64,000 nt of DNA from assembly GCA_033725935.1 (NCBI GenBank), contig MU867063.1, positions 553,694 through 617,693 on the forward strand, read 5' to 3'. The notes under the pieces are model-generated. The model saw nothing but the letters and a program-made list of their open reading frames with translations, did not search any database and was not told the origin of the DNA. The position numbers and the translations under genes were made by a program. Positions 32,874-43,693 of this stretch are shown in pieces. The stretch comes from Cladorrhinum sp. PSN259. Taxonomy: Eukaryota > Ascomycota > Sordariomycetes > Sordariales > Podosporaceae. The first letter of the stretch is position 1. Every line of letters starts with the position of its first letter.

Positions 32874-34137
32874 GTGTGGTTGAAGAACGGAAAGGAGCTC
32901 GGTTTGTGTTTGCCACACCCAACTCTCGTACATATATATGTTCATGTATCATCATCATTATCATCATTAAAGAAGGGGCGGATATAACGACATGGGGATT
33001 TTTTTATAGATACGGCCATGGTATGGTTTACCCATGTCTCTTTCCCTCCGTTTGTATTTTTTGAGGGGTGGGGAGGGGGGAGGTGGAAAAAGGCGGAAAT
33101 TCCTGATTTAAAGCGGTTTTTCCTCCTCATCGTGACACTATTTGTTGCATGTGGATAGATCAGGAGGGGAAAAAAAAGAAGAAAATCATTCCTCACTCTT
33201 TTTCTTCTTTTATTTTGATGACTGGAAAATTGCATTGAGAAGGGGGGAAAGGGTGATATGAGGGATAGGTGACGTTGAGGGTTTTAGTCTGTTGAAACAC
33301 AATTCTGTACGATCTATATTTCGAGTCTTTTGATTTTCTCCCTTTGTGTATATGTATTTAGTTATGTGTATTATGCATTTTGTTGTAATTAATTACACCC
33401 TCAGGGGTTTTGTCTGGGGGAGTGAGTGCTCTTGTTTTTCATGACCTTATTATGTATGTTCCTGATCGGACCTTTTACATATCCGTAACAATAGCTCATA
33501 TTGAAACAAAGCAGCAATGACGGGAAGACATGAACCTTTTATTTTCAGTAGAATACATAGGAATGCATCTCTATGCCGAGAGATACGGGAAATCAAGGAA
33601 ACCAGAACGGGGATTAGTGGAGTGGGGTCTTCCCGCCCCCCGAACGAACGGCTCCTTCTTCTTTTTTTTTCGCTCGGCGCGCCGCGCCGGTGTGTGATGG
33701 CGAAATCGAGATTGAAGAAAATTGAAGACAAAACCTCAACCTTTATCTTTTCACTCCTCAATCGGTCGGTTTGTGCGGTTTTGTTTTGTGTTGAAATCTG
33801 CTGCTTGCCTGCTGGATGAAATTGATACACATGGTCATTTTCTGCGGTTTCTGCTGCTGCTGCTTTTTATTTTTTTTGTTGAGTGAGTGAGACAGCGAAA
33901 GAGAGAGACAGAGAGAGCGCTCACATTTGATTTTTGAATTGAATCGAATTGAGTGAGATAGATGGTGCTATTGTGAGGAGGGGAAAAAAAGGGTTAAAAG
34001 CACATACCTTATTTACCTTACCTCTATTATCGTCGTCACCGTTTACCGCCTTTTTGTTATACATTATATTTTATTACTATTTTCCTTTCTTTTTTTCTTA
34101 ATATTTAATTTACATTTAACAAACAAAAACAACAAAT
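32785..34137. other. 1.35-kb intergenic region with long TG microsatellite
   Basis: Contains the protease 3' UTR, beginning with about 27 TG units (32817-32870) only 32 bp after the stop, and the SLC4 promoter. A GC palindrome (GGCGCGCC) lies at about 33677-33684. No gene supported. Confidence 0.55.
32817..32870. repeat. (TG)27 microsatellite in the protease 3' UTR
   Basis: An uninterrupted TG run of about 54 bp, then TCCGTGTGG. It begins 32 bp after the stop codon at 32784, so it should be transcribed as a UG repeat. Confidence 0.95.
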
Positions 34138-36373
34138 ATGGCGATAACTGAGAAACGACAAGTGCCTTTAGGACGAGGAGAAGCAGACGCAGGCACAGGG
34201 GTAGGAGCTGGAGCTGGAGCTGGAGCAGAAACAGGAGGAGGAAGAGAAGAAGATCGACAACAGAAAGCAGCGGCGGCAGCAGCAGCAGCAGCAGCAAAGA
34301 ATACAAAAAGAGCCCAAAAAACAGAAAGATGGTACACGATCCACCTCTTTCGCGGCATAGTGAACGACATCTGCCGGAGAGCGCCTTACTACCTGAGCGA
34401 CTGGAGGGACGCGTGGGATTATCGAGTCGTGCCTGCTACGGTTTACATGTTTTTTGCAAAGTATGTCTGTCCTTATTACCCTCGATGAAAGTTGGTAAAA
34501 CTGACAAAGAACAAATAGTATCCTGCCAGCTTTGGCATTCTCTCTTGACATGTTTCACAAGACTGGGATGCAGTACGGCGTGAACGAGGTCCTGCTGGCT
34601 TCCGTTCTGGGGGCGGTGGTGTTTTCGCTGCTTGCTTGTCAGCCTCTGGTTATCGTTGGTGTTACGGGGCCGATTACTGTGTTTAATTAGTGAGTTTTAA
34701 TGATCGTGATGATGAGGAGGAGGGCGAAACATGGAAGAGAGGAAGGACGTAAAACTAACTTGGCGGGATACAGCACAGTTTATGATATCATGAAGCCGAC
34801 TGGGACGAATTATCTGGCTTTCATGTGCTGGATTGGCCTGTGAGTAATTAAAAAACGGCTTCAAAAATGACAACTGTATAGTGAAAAGGGGGGCTAACGT
34901 GATAAAAATAAAACAGATGGTCACTCGTCTTCCACTGGATACTGGCCATTACCAACTCTTGCAACTGGCTGCGCTACGTGACGCGGTTCCCCTGCGACAT
35001 CTTTGGCTTTTACGTGGCCTTTATCTACTTGCAAAAGGGGATCCAGGTTCTCGAGGCCCTCGGGGACGGGAAGCCGTTCTACCTTTCCGTCGTCGTGGCG
35101 CTGCTCGTGTTTGCGATTGCCTACATCTGCGGCGAGCTCGGACAGAGCACGTTGTTCAAGCACCCCGTCAGGGTGTTCATCAAGGATTACGGGACGCCCC
35201 TGACGGCTGTCTTCTTTTCGGGCTTTGTACACATGGGCAAGATGGAGGACGTTCACCTCGAGAACCTGCCTACGGGTCGCGCCTTCATGCCGACCGCTGA
35301 TAGAGGGTGGTTCATCCATTTCTGGGACATCCCCGTCTCGCATGTGTTTTTGGCGATTCCGTTTGCTATTCTGCTGACGGTTTTGTTTTGGTTCGATCAT
35401 AATGGTATGTTTGTTTACCCTCCTTGCGTATAACCCAAGCTGACCTTGTGGCATAGTCTCTTCCCTCATCGCCCAAGGTACCGAGTTCCCTCTCAAAAAG
35501 CCTGCTGGCTTTCACTGGGACCTGTTCCTCTTGGGTCTTACGACTGGAGTGGCTGGCTTGCTCGGCCTCCCCTTCCCCAATGGGCTCATTCCCCAAGCAC
35601 CCTTCCATACTGAGTCCCTTTGCGTCACAGAAGTAGTTGACAGCGACAGTGATGAGCCAGATGCCAAGGTAGACGGAAATCTCTTCCGCGCCACTCATGT
35701 CGTGGAGCAGCGTGTCTCCAATCTTGCTCAGGGGCTTCTTACCGTGGTCGCAATGACAGCTCCTTTGCTCATCGTCCTCAGCAAAATCCCTCAAGGTGTT
35801 CTGGCAGGCCTTTTCTTCATCATGGGGTTCCAAGCACTCCAAGGTAACGGGATCACGCTCAAGCTTCTGTTCCTGATGCGCGACGTGAGACTCACACCCG
35901 CCAGCCACCCGCTCAAGAAGATCCGCCGCGGAGCCGTGTGGTTGTTTGTTATCATTGAGCTTATTGGCTTCGGTGCTACCTTTGCAATCACGCAGACTGT
36001 GGCTGCTGTTGGGTTCCCCATCTTCATCTTTCTTCTTATTCCTGCCCGCGCGCTCTTGTTGCCCAAGTGGATTGAACCCGAGGCTCTGGCCGTGTTGGAC
36101 GAACCGACTGCTAGCCCCTTTACCATGGACGGCATCGGAGGGACATATGGTGGTCGAGAGGACGGAGACAGCGACGGCAATGGGCGTGGTGTGTTTTTGG
36201 ATGCTCCTGAGGATGAGGCCGAGGGTAGTGGCAGAAAGGGCAAGATGGCTTCGGGCAGTGGTCTTGCTGGTAGACAGAGTGACGAGGAGCTGGCAGAGCG
36301 GGGAGAGATTCGGTCGGGAGTCGTACGGAGGTCAAACGCAACTGGTCGTGGAGATGAGATTTCGGGAGTATAG
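34138..36373 (+). CDS. bor1: SLC4-family anion (borate/bicarbonate) transporter, Bor1-like
   Basis: Five exons, 34138-34460, 34519-34689, 34774-34839, 34917-35404 and 35457-36373, give 654 aa; every junction restores family sequence (for example FFA to NILPALAFSLDMF, and GPITVFN to YTVYDI). SLC4 proteins are polytopic plasma-membrane anion carriers; fungal members such as yeast Bor1 export borate. Recognisable blocks include FRGIVNDICRRAPYYLSDW, DYRVVPATVYMFFA, GVTGPITVFNY, GLLGLPFPNGLIPQAP and the late helices from RRGAVWLFVIIELIGFGATF. As in other fungal Bor1 proteins, the large cytoplasmic N-domain of animal SLC4 proteins is missing. Instead there is a low-complexity head with Gly/Ala repeats and a poly-Ala run (DNA about 34200-34300). 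An acidic loop (VDSDSDEPDAKVDG) interrupts the C-terminal membrane part, and the tail is hydrophilic. Borate as substrate is inferred from family membership only. Confidence 0.92.
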
Positions 36374-38819
36374 AGTCTTTTTTGGTTTTCTGCATCTTAC
36401 TAGACCGTCGTTGAATAGAAGCATCTCGAGTTGGACACCTCGGTCTGTGGTCTTCATTACCCCCGTCCTTGTTTTCTTCTAGCCACCCTATCATCGTGTC
36501 GTTGTGTCTTTCGTCGATTTTTTCTGAATCTGTTTGTTCCACATCTATAAACTCTTGTTGTCAATGACCAAGCGCAGTTCTTGTTCTTATCACCAGCCCG
36601 GTCTCTTCCTTTTGTTTGTGAGCAGTTGAAAGAAAGATGCTGTCCATCACGTCGTCGTCGTCGTCAAACTCCCACGTTCCAAGCCACATTTCCTCCCCAG
36701 CTGTGATCGATTCCTCCCCCTTACTACCTGGGAAAGGGTAGAGAAGTGAAAGGAGAAGGAACAGTCTTTATATCTTGTTCAATGCTTGAATTTAAACAAG
36801 ATCAAGCGACACCGAGGACATTTAACTTGCAGAACTATTACGTGGTAAAATAAATCACTTCAAAACAACTTATTTAGCAATTTCGGATTCCATCTATCTA
36901 AACAAACGAGTGCCCGCTCCCAAACTTTTCATCTAAAGCAACCGAGCATAAGGAAATATATCTGCAGATTGTCATTTCGAATACCCCGTCCCTTAATAAG
37001 AGTACATACATTGGTAATGATCATATCGGCGCGAAGAAAAAAGTTTGATCGAAACCACATTTATTACCTTTACTTTTGTTTAATTTGGACCAACCGTGAA
37101 CAATAACTTCAGAACCGAACATCTAGACACGCATATGCAATAAGCATACGTATACTCAAACAAAGTTCAATCAATAATGTTTATTTAAAAAAGAATTGGC
37201 CATATAAAAAACGCTTATTAAATAACTGAAAACACATATACATACATATATGATATCCCATTCTTTCATTTAAAATTTCACGTTCAATATTGTTTGTTTC
37301 ATTCATTCAATATCTGTTTTGTGTCCAATTTTTTCCAAAAGGCTGATGGATATCCCTCTTTTCCCTTCTCTTTCTTTCAGATAAAGGAAAAAACCCCCCT
37401 CAACCCCCTTTCCAGCTTCATCCTCACCACCTCCCTCCTCCCCGTCCTCCGCCCTCCCCCCCCTAGGTGAGACTTGTAAGAGGAAAAGCTTCTGACCACT
37501 GGCTCATCCGGGCAAACCCCGTCGGAGTCCCGAAGTGACGAGCTCATCTCCTCGAACCCCACTAGATAAAACGGCTAAGGAGAGGAGAGCAAAAGACACA
37601 CACACCTACAAGAGTGGAGGTTGATCAAGCAAAGTCTCAGGTACATCCATCCATCTGTTCACCTCGAAGTATCTATCATACTACGTAGCAGCAAACAGCA
37701 ACAACCGAGTTATAAAAAAAAATAAAAAAAAAGATGAACCCCTGTTCCAGTTGAACCTCCCCCCCGCATGTCCCCTCCGGCACCCCCTAACCAACCAACC
37801 AAATACTGGATTACATGTAAGTTTTCTAGCTTTGTTGTGGTGAACAACCCCCTTCAGAAAAAAACGGAGGAGAAAAAACCCCTATCCATTCGTTTTCTCT
37901 CGTATCCTCGACGGCCAAGTCATTAATCTCATATGCCACCTCTCTAGTCTTTGTGACTCCTCTGGCAATGCTTCCTGCCTTTTGAGAATAATATACCATG
38001 ATATATGTATGTATCTCCCCCCAAGCTCCCCCACCTAACACTTCCCAGTAAGAAAGATAAAATATATATTATATATTCGCTGTCACAGGCTGGTACATGC
38101 TGTCCGGTACAAACTTACAGGGAACAAAAAGCACAAAGAAAAAAAAGAAAACGTTGCTGATGCTTCCCATGCCTCCCATGTCTCCCATGCCTCCACATGC
38201 CCTGTAAGACGGACCTCCAGTCTCCAGAGAGGAAAAACCAAAAGATGTTGTGATCAACCCACCAGAGAGCCGAGATGCTGGTCCCTGGGCAATCCCCGGT
38301 CATTACAACCAACCGAGAAAGGAAAGAACACACAGTACGTACAAAACTCCAATGCTCACACGCCCCGTTACTTCAGCCCCCCCTCGGGAAGTGGGAAGCG
38401 GGAGGGGGTTCGTTCCACGATCTACGCCTCCAAAGCTTGGCCGGACAAAGAGAAATTTCACACACCAAACGACTTTCTCAGCTCATCTGCCGAAGAAGAG
38501 GGAAGCGTATCGCGGATTTCTTTGCCGCCACTAAGCATCACCTTCTCAAGGTGTGTGTGGATAAACATCGCCCTAAAATTTTAGGGGACAGCCGTCGAAC
38601 CCAATAACCCACCCACTTGTTCTTCCCTTACTGAAGAAGGCAGGTACATAGAAGTATATAGATGAGGAGGAAAACAACAAATTTCCATAGCTAGTATCTT
38701 ATCATCAACTGCCGTATCTGACCATTCTACCTCTCACTCAGTGGCATCACAGTCATCAACAAGCAGATACCATAAGAAGGGGGAGAAAAAAAGGAGAAGA
38801 AGAAAAGGTAGAGATTGCT

Positions 38820-38985
38820 AAACCCATTTCTTTTTTTTCTTCTTTTTTCCCCCTCGGTTCCATTATCCCGCCTCACACCCCAAATTTTCTTGACCGACCG
38901 AACGGCGAACGCCGCCGCGGCCGCAGCAGCAATGGGGGTATTGAGCCTATGCAGTCCCGACGCCCGTTTTGTTCGCGTGCGTTAA
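38820..38985 (+). promoter_or_regulatory. Pyrimidine-rich leader and 17-codon ORF (speculative transcript start)
   Basis: A strong CT tract (about 38826-38855) is followed about 75 bp later by an ATG at 38932 in good context (CAGCAATGG). The ORF encodes MGVLSLCSPDARFVRVR and stops at 38983-38985. A GTGCGT near its end could be a splice donor. It may mark an unannotated transcript; no homology recognised. Confidence 0.2.
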
Positions 38986-39345
38986 CATGAAAAGGGGAAG
39001 AATCAGAAAGGGCCACAGTCCGAGGAGAGCCGTTCAGGTTCGTTTCCTCTCCTTCCTTCGTACCGGCTTCTGGGTGAGCACTAGTTCAGGTTTCAATCGG
39101 ATGAAGATGCTCCTACTAGTCCTTGTCTCTGGGCCTAGCCGGTGAATGGGGAAAAAAGAGAAGTCTGTCCCATCGGTGGTCGTCTGTTTTCCCGTTTCGT
39201 GTTTTTCTTGTTGTAACTGGTCCCTTACCCGTCAAGCTCTGCCGACTCGAAACCCCCCCACCCCCCTGGTAACCTTCCACTGTACCAAGTAATACCCAAG
39301 AGACGACCCCAAGTCAGTATATACTGAATGCAACGGTAATGAAGC

Positions 39346-39372
39346 TTTTTTTTTTTTTTTTTTTTTTTTTTT
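39346..39372. repeat. Poly(T)27 tract
   Basis: Twenty-seven T in a row; on the minus strand this is a poly(A) run preceded by CAACGCAACAAC. Such a tail could be a retroposed remnant, but no element or target-site duplication was recognised. Confidence 0.95.
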
Positions 39373-42300
39373 GTTGTTGCGTTGCGTTTCCCCATATCTC
39401 GCTCCTGTCCGTCCGACTGGCAGCTGTCAGCAGCACATGGAGAATGGGGGTGAGCCAGAAGATCTCCCTTCCCATCCGCTCAGCCAGCCTCCGGCATCAC
39501 CACCTCTTGGCTCCTGGTGGGCGCAGCAGCGGTGCATCCACGCTGGTCAGAAAAGGGGAGACCAGTTCGTTCTCTAGCGGGCGGCGGCGGCGGTAACGCA
39601 GCTCCCTCGCCTCCATTCAAAGCAAATCACAGGTGTTTAATTTAGCCGAACGAGGTTCGATAGATTAAGTGGCCTCTGAACCGTGCTGTTGCCGACAGAA
39701 AACAGAAGGCTTGCTTCATAAACCGGGTCTTGAATCCAGGAACTGGGGACTGCGAGATGAGATGACCCGGGGAATTGCTCCTCAACAGAGAGAGTGATGA
39801 GGCCATGGAGATTATCAAGAGAGAACGGGAGGCGGCAGAGAAAACAAACCACAAATGACCCCGGATACCTACCTCCCCGGTGGCTGCTTGCCTGCCTGCA
39901 GGCACAAATACGACAGAGAATCCGTGCAGCATCTTCAAGGTATCGACCACATCATTGTTTTGTTGTCTCTGGTTTTGTTGAGAGAGAATGAACAGTCTCG
40001 GATCGCAAATGATGCGGCCGACGGCGGGTCAGGAGCCGAACAAAGCAAGAATGCATCAATCCTTCCCTCTTCACCCCTCATCAATCCATCCATCCATCCA
40101 TCACACCCCGAGTCGCTACCATGATTCGGGCGTTCGGCTGTTGACATTAGAGTTCCACCGAACCACCATCTGGAAGCCTTCTTATACGTAAATCTTCCGG
40201 AACACGTGATTGAAGATGAAGCGAAAAACGAAAAAGAATCTCCCAACAAAGTGAAGATATTTTGTGGTGGTTGGTTGAAGGGTTAGGTGAGGTCTGCAAT
40301 TACCACAGTCGTATTTGCTCAATGACGGACGTTGGTGGGAAAGGACGAGTGAAGTGTGGATTGACTTTTTTGACAGGACACCTGACAGCCGTTAGATCTA
40401 ACTGGTGCTGGAGAGGTTGTTGGAGAGAAGCTTTCAGTCCTTGCCTTTTTCGGAAAAGTAGTGAACCGGGGGAGGGGGGGGGGGTGCAGACTGGCAGCCG
40501 GATCGCCCACTCCGAAGCCGCAGGGCAAGGCACTGGCAGGCAGGCAGGCAGTCAGGGGTTTTCTTGGTGTGAGATCGGGCTAAGTGGGGCCCGTCGTTCC
40601 CTCCCAGCGTCGTATCGTTGGTGCCGTGTGTCAGAGAAGGCAAAAGCTCCTTCCTATTTCGTCATCAGTAGCTCTCCCCGCCAGCTTGATCGGCTAGCAG
40701 CGACTGCTGAGCTGACTGGCATTTGATCTCGCCAATGCACAATCTTGCAAGTTGCAACCTGCTCCTCCCTCCAGCAAAACCTCATGCTCGGGCTTCTCGG
40801 GCTCAACAACATTCAGATAGAACCAAATCCGTGTGGACGGGAGCACGCAGGGTTTCTGCTATCCGCCGTCTGTTTCAACCGGAACCACACAACAGCTGCC
40901 GTGTTATTGTTGTTGTTTCCTTCATCCTTCCATGGGCCTTTCATTTCGCTCCTCCGGGACTGGCGCGCCATGTCTCCGAAGACCTGCCGTCGTCTTCGGC
41001 ACTCGGAGCCGTACGATCTACCGTGCTGTCTGTCTGTCTGTCTTGAATTTCTGGGACCGATGAAATGATCCTTCCCACAAGTTCCATCCATCCATGACCG
41101 CCCCCAGCAGATGGTCCGATGCGGACGGATGCTGAAAGTGCAACGCCCTGTTCGGGTATGGAAGACTTGCTGTGCTCCCCGGCATCCATCTTGCAGTACG
41201 AGGCAAGCGTGCAGATACAGAGAGTATGACCATGTGGTGGCTAGTATCATGCATCCTTGGACAGAACGGTCCAGCCCTTTTCCTGCGTGTGATGGTTGTC
41301 TGTGGTGGCGTCGGTGGTGACGGCCATGGTGACGGTAACGGTGACGGCTGCACCCGGACAGCTAAGTCTAAGGCTATGCTGTTGCTTCGTGTTGTGACTG
41401 CGGCTTCTTCGATGGGACGACCCCTTTTCTGTGGCAACCATGTCATTTTACACCTCGCACCGTTCTACATCATCGAAACGGCGTGCCATCACAGTTAGCT
41501 CGTGCATCCAGGCAGTCAGGCCCATGGTGACGAAAATCTGGCACTGTGGCGAGGACCATGACATGGAACGAGCATGTCGTGGAACGGCTGATGAATCTTG
41601 CATACGCTTGTCCCGTCGCCCTTGGTCGTTGAACTCACCAAAGTGCTGGGCGGAGTGGATGATCTCTTTGGTGCCAAACTGACAGTCAACGGCCGATAAC
41701 GGTGGCATCTGCTCAAAGGCGTCCCAAGACGGCTTGTTGCATAGACCATAAAAACGGGGACGGGTTGCCTTGTCTCTGCTCGAAGCCCTGCCGGATGGGA
41801 AACACAAACTGCGTATTCTGCAGCTTGTTGCCTTTTTCACACCGTTACACTGACCGACACCTTGCAGACACACCCCCTTCACTTGCAGAGGGCCGAGTGT
41901 GAAGTGGGCACCACAAAGGGCCCGCATGCAGTGTGCCATGACGGTATCATGAGCATCATCGGCGCAGCCTGTCTCCGAAGTCCTCAGTCCAGATGACCAG
42001 GTTGGCCAGGAGTAACTGGGGCGCGGGAGTTGTGAGGCTAGCAGGCTCGCAAGCTGGCCGAGGATGGAAAGGTGGGAGTGGTGTAGATCAGCCGGCAAAT
42101 GCCTGAAAGGGAAATCTGGGGAAGCTTGCAAGTGTCCAGGTTTGCCCCCACCGCCAGCTTTGATCCCGGGTTTTGTAATGCAGCAGAGAGACATTTGATC
42201 ATGGTGATGAGGGTGATGAGGATGATGGTGAAGGTAGCCGGCTGTATCTAGCGTCGCAACAGCACACGACGTCCATGTAGAGTTGCATCATCGTGACTGT

Positions 42301-43693
42301 CGTGCCTCGATGCTCACTGGGGGTTGTCCATCAGGGGAGCGAGGACAGCGCCGACGATCATCGACAAAAGACAAAAGCGGCAGACGGCGTGCCATTCCGC
42401 AATTAATTGATTAGAGGCACGTTTTTTTAATCTGTGTAATTTTCCGACCACGCCTCTGTCTGGACCCGGGACGGCATGCAGGCCAATTGGCATCTGGGGC
42501 GAGCAAACCGATGTCCTTTTTCGCTCCCCGTGGTTTCAGCAAAAGTAGATGATGCAACGACGCGTATTAGTGAGCGGAAGATGGCACGAGCGAGAGGAAG
42601 GGGATAAAAGAAGCCAAAGACGGAAGTCTTCGAGATGTTTCATCGAACATGTCCCGTACGAGGTGACTGAAAAGTCGCAGATGGGATTTCCCTGGTAGAT
42701 CTTGCATGTTTGGACCTTGAAAGAACAACAGAAACGGGCCGTTATGGAAGGCGCCTGCCGTGGCCCCGAGATGAAGCCGTGGCGCTCACAGCCAACCAGA
42801 AGCCGCAGGACGACGATTCTTTGCTTGATGGCGTTTTTGTCGTGTTCAGGGGAACTCGAAAAGACGCAGTTCGGGTGGCTCTGTAGCGACGTGCCCGAAG
42901 AGTTGGGCCGAGATTGCGTCCAAGTTCTACACTAGTCCGACTTTCCAAGGTTATCAGATGTGGCGCCGTTTAAAATGTGTTCCGGGTTTTATTTTATCTA
43001 GTTATGTACAGTACAAGTAACAAAGAAACCACCCTGATCCCCCCCCCTTTCTGCCCCCCACCCCCTGGCCCCGTTTCTCCCAAAGAAAACAACACATAGA
43101 GATACAGAGAGAAATCTTCCTAGATGCGCTCCGAGACAAACCCTGTCCGCCGTAGCGTTTTTTTGTTGTTTTCCATGCTCCAAATACTCCGTCCATTCGC
43201 CTATTCGTAACCGTAATGATAGTGGCCATCCAATTCGTTGTGTTGCATTCAACAAAACCCCGTAAATTTGCATCCTCTTGAGCTACCTGCCCTCTTTGCT
43301 AAAGCCAGACACATACGCCGCCCGCCAGTGCGAGTCTCCCGCCTTGGTTAATAATGGGGGGATAGAGTTTGAATGGTGTGATGTCGTACAAGGTTCGTTA
43401 AACTAGTCGCAGAAAAATATCATGAAAAAAAATATGAATCCGAATAGAGAAAAAGAGGAGGTTGTATCGGATTCTTCAAAAGAATAAATGGCTGCTGTGA
43501 AGACCGATGCCCGCCAATACCAGGGTGCTGTCGAAGTAGAGTATAACAAAGAAAAGAAGCACATGGTTCGAACCATAATGTAGCCGTTCATCAACGGGAG
43601 AAGCTTTGTGGAGCATATCCCCTGCGCTTCCCATCGCTATTAAGTCAGACATCAAGTCTAAATTGATATTCCTCAAGATAATCAGGCGGCATG

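Larger units (their letters stand above)
36374..43693. other. 7.3-kb gene desert between the 3' ends of Bor1 and the homeobox gene
   Basis: Convergent intergenic DNA of unusual length. Contents seen: AT-rich 36.8-37.3 kb; pyrimidine-rich 37.4-38.9 kb; a 27-T run at 39346-39372; CATCCATC repeats near 40084-40102. On the minus strand an AATAAA (TTTATT on plus, 42988-42993) could end the homeobox transcript about 700 nt after its stop. Frames such as 41448-42194 (minus, 248 aa) have no coding character. A possible short transcript start with an 17-codon ORF lies at 38820-38985. No transposon or RIP-like AT erosion is obvious. Confidence 0.55.

Noticed and set aside
39346..40215. Retroposed element with poly(A) tail on the minus strand
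   Set aside because: Only a 7-bp flanking match (ATGAAGC) was found and no reverse transcriptase or gene remnant; this is expected by chance.
41448..42194. 248-aa minus-strand ORF in the desert
   Set aside because: No recognisable domain, Cys/His/Ser-rich random composition, and overlapping ORFs in other frames of equal quality.
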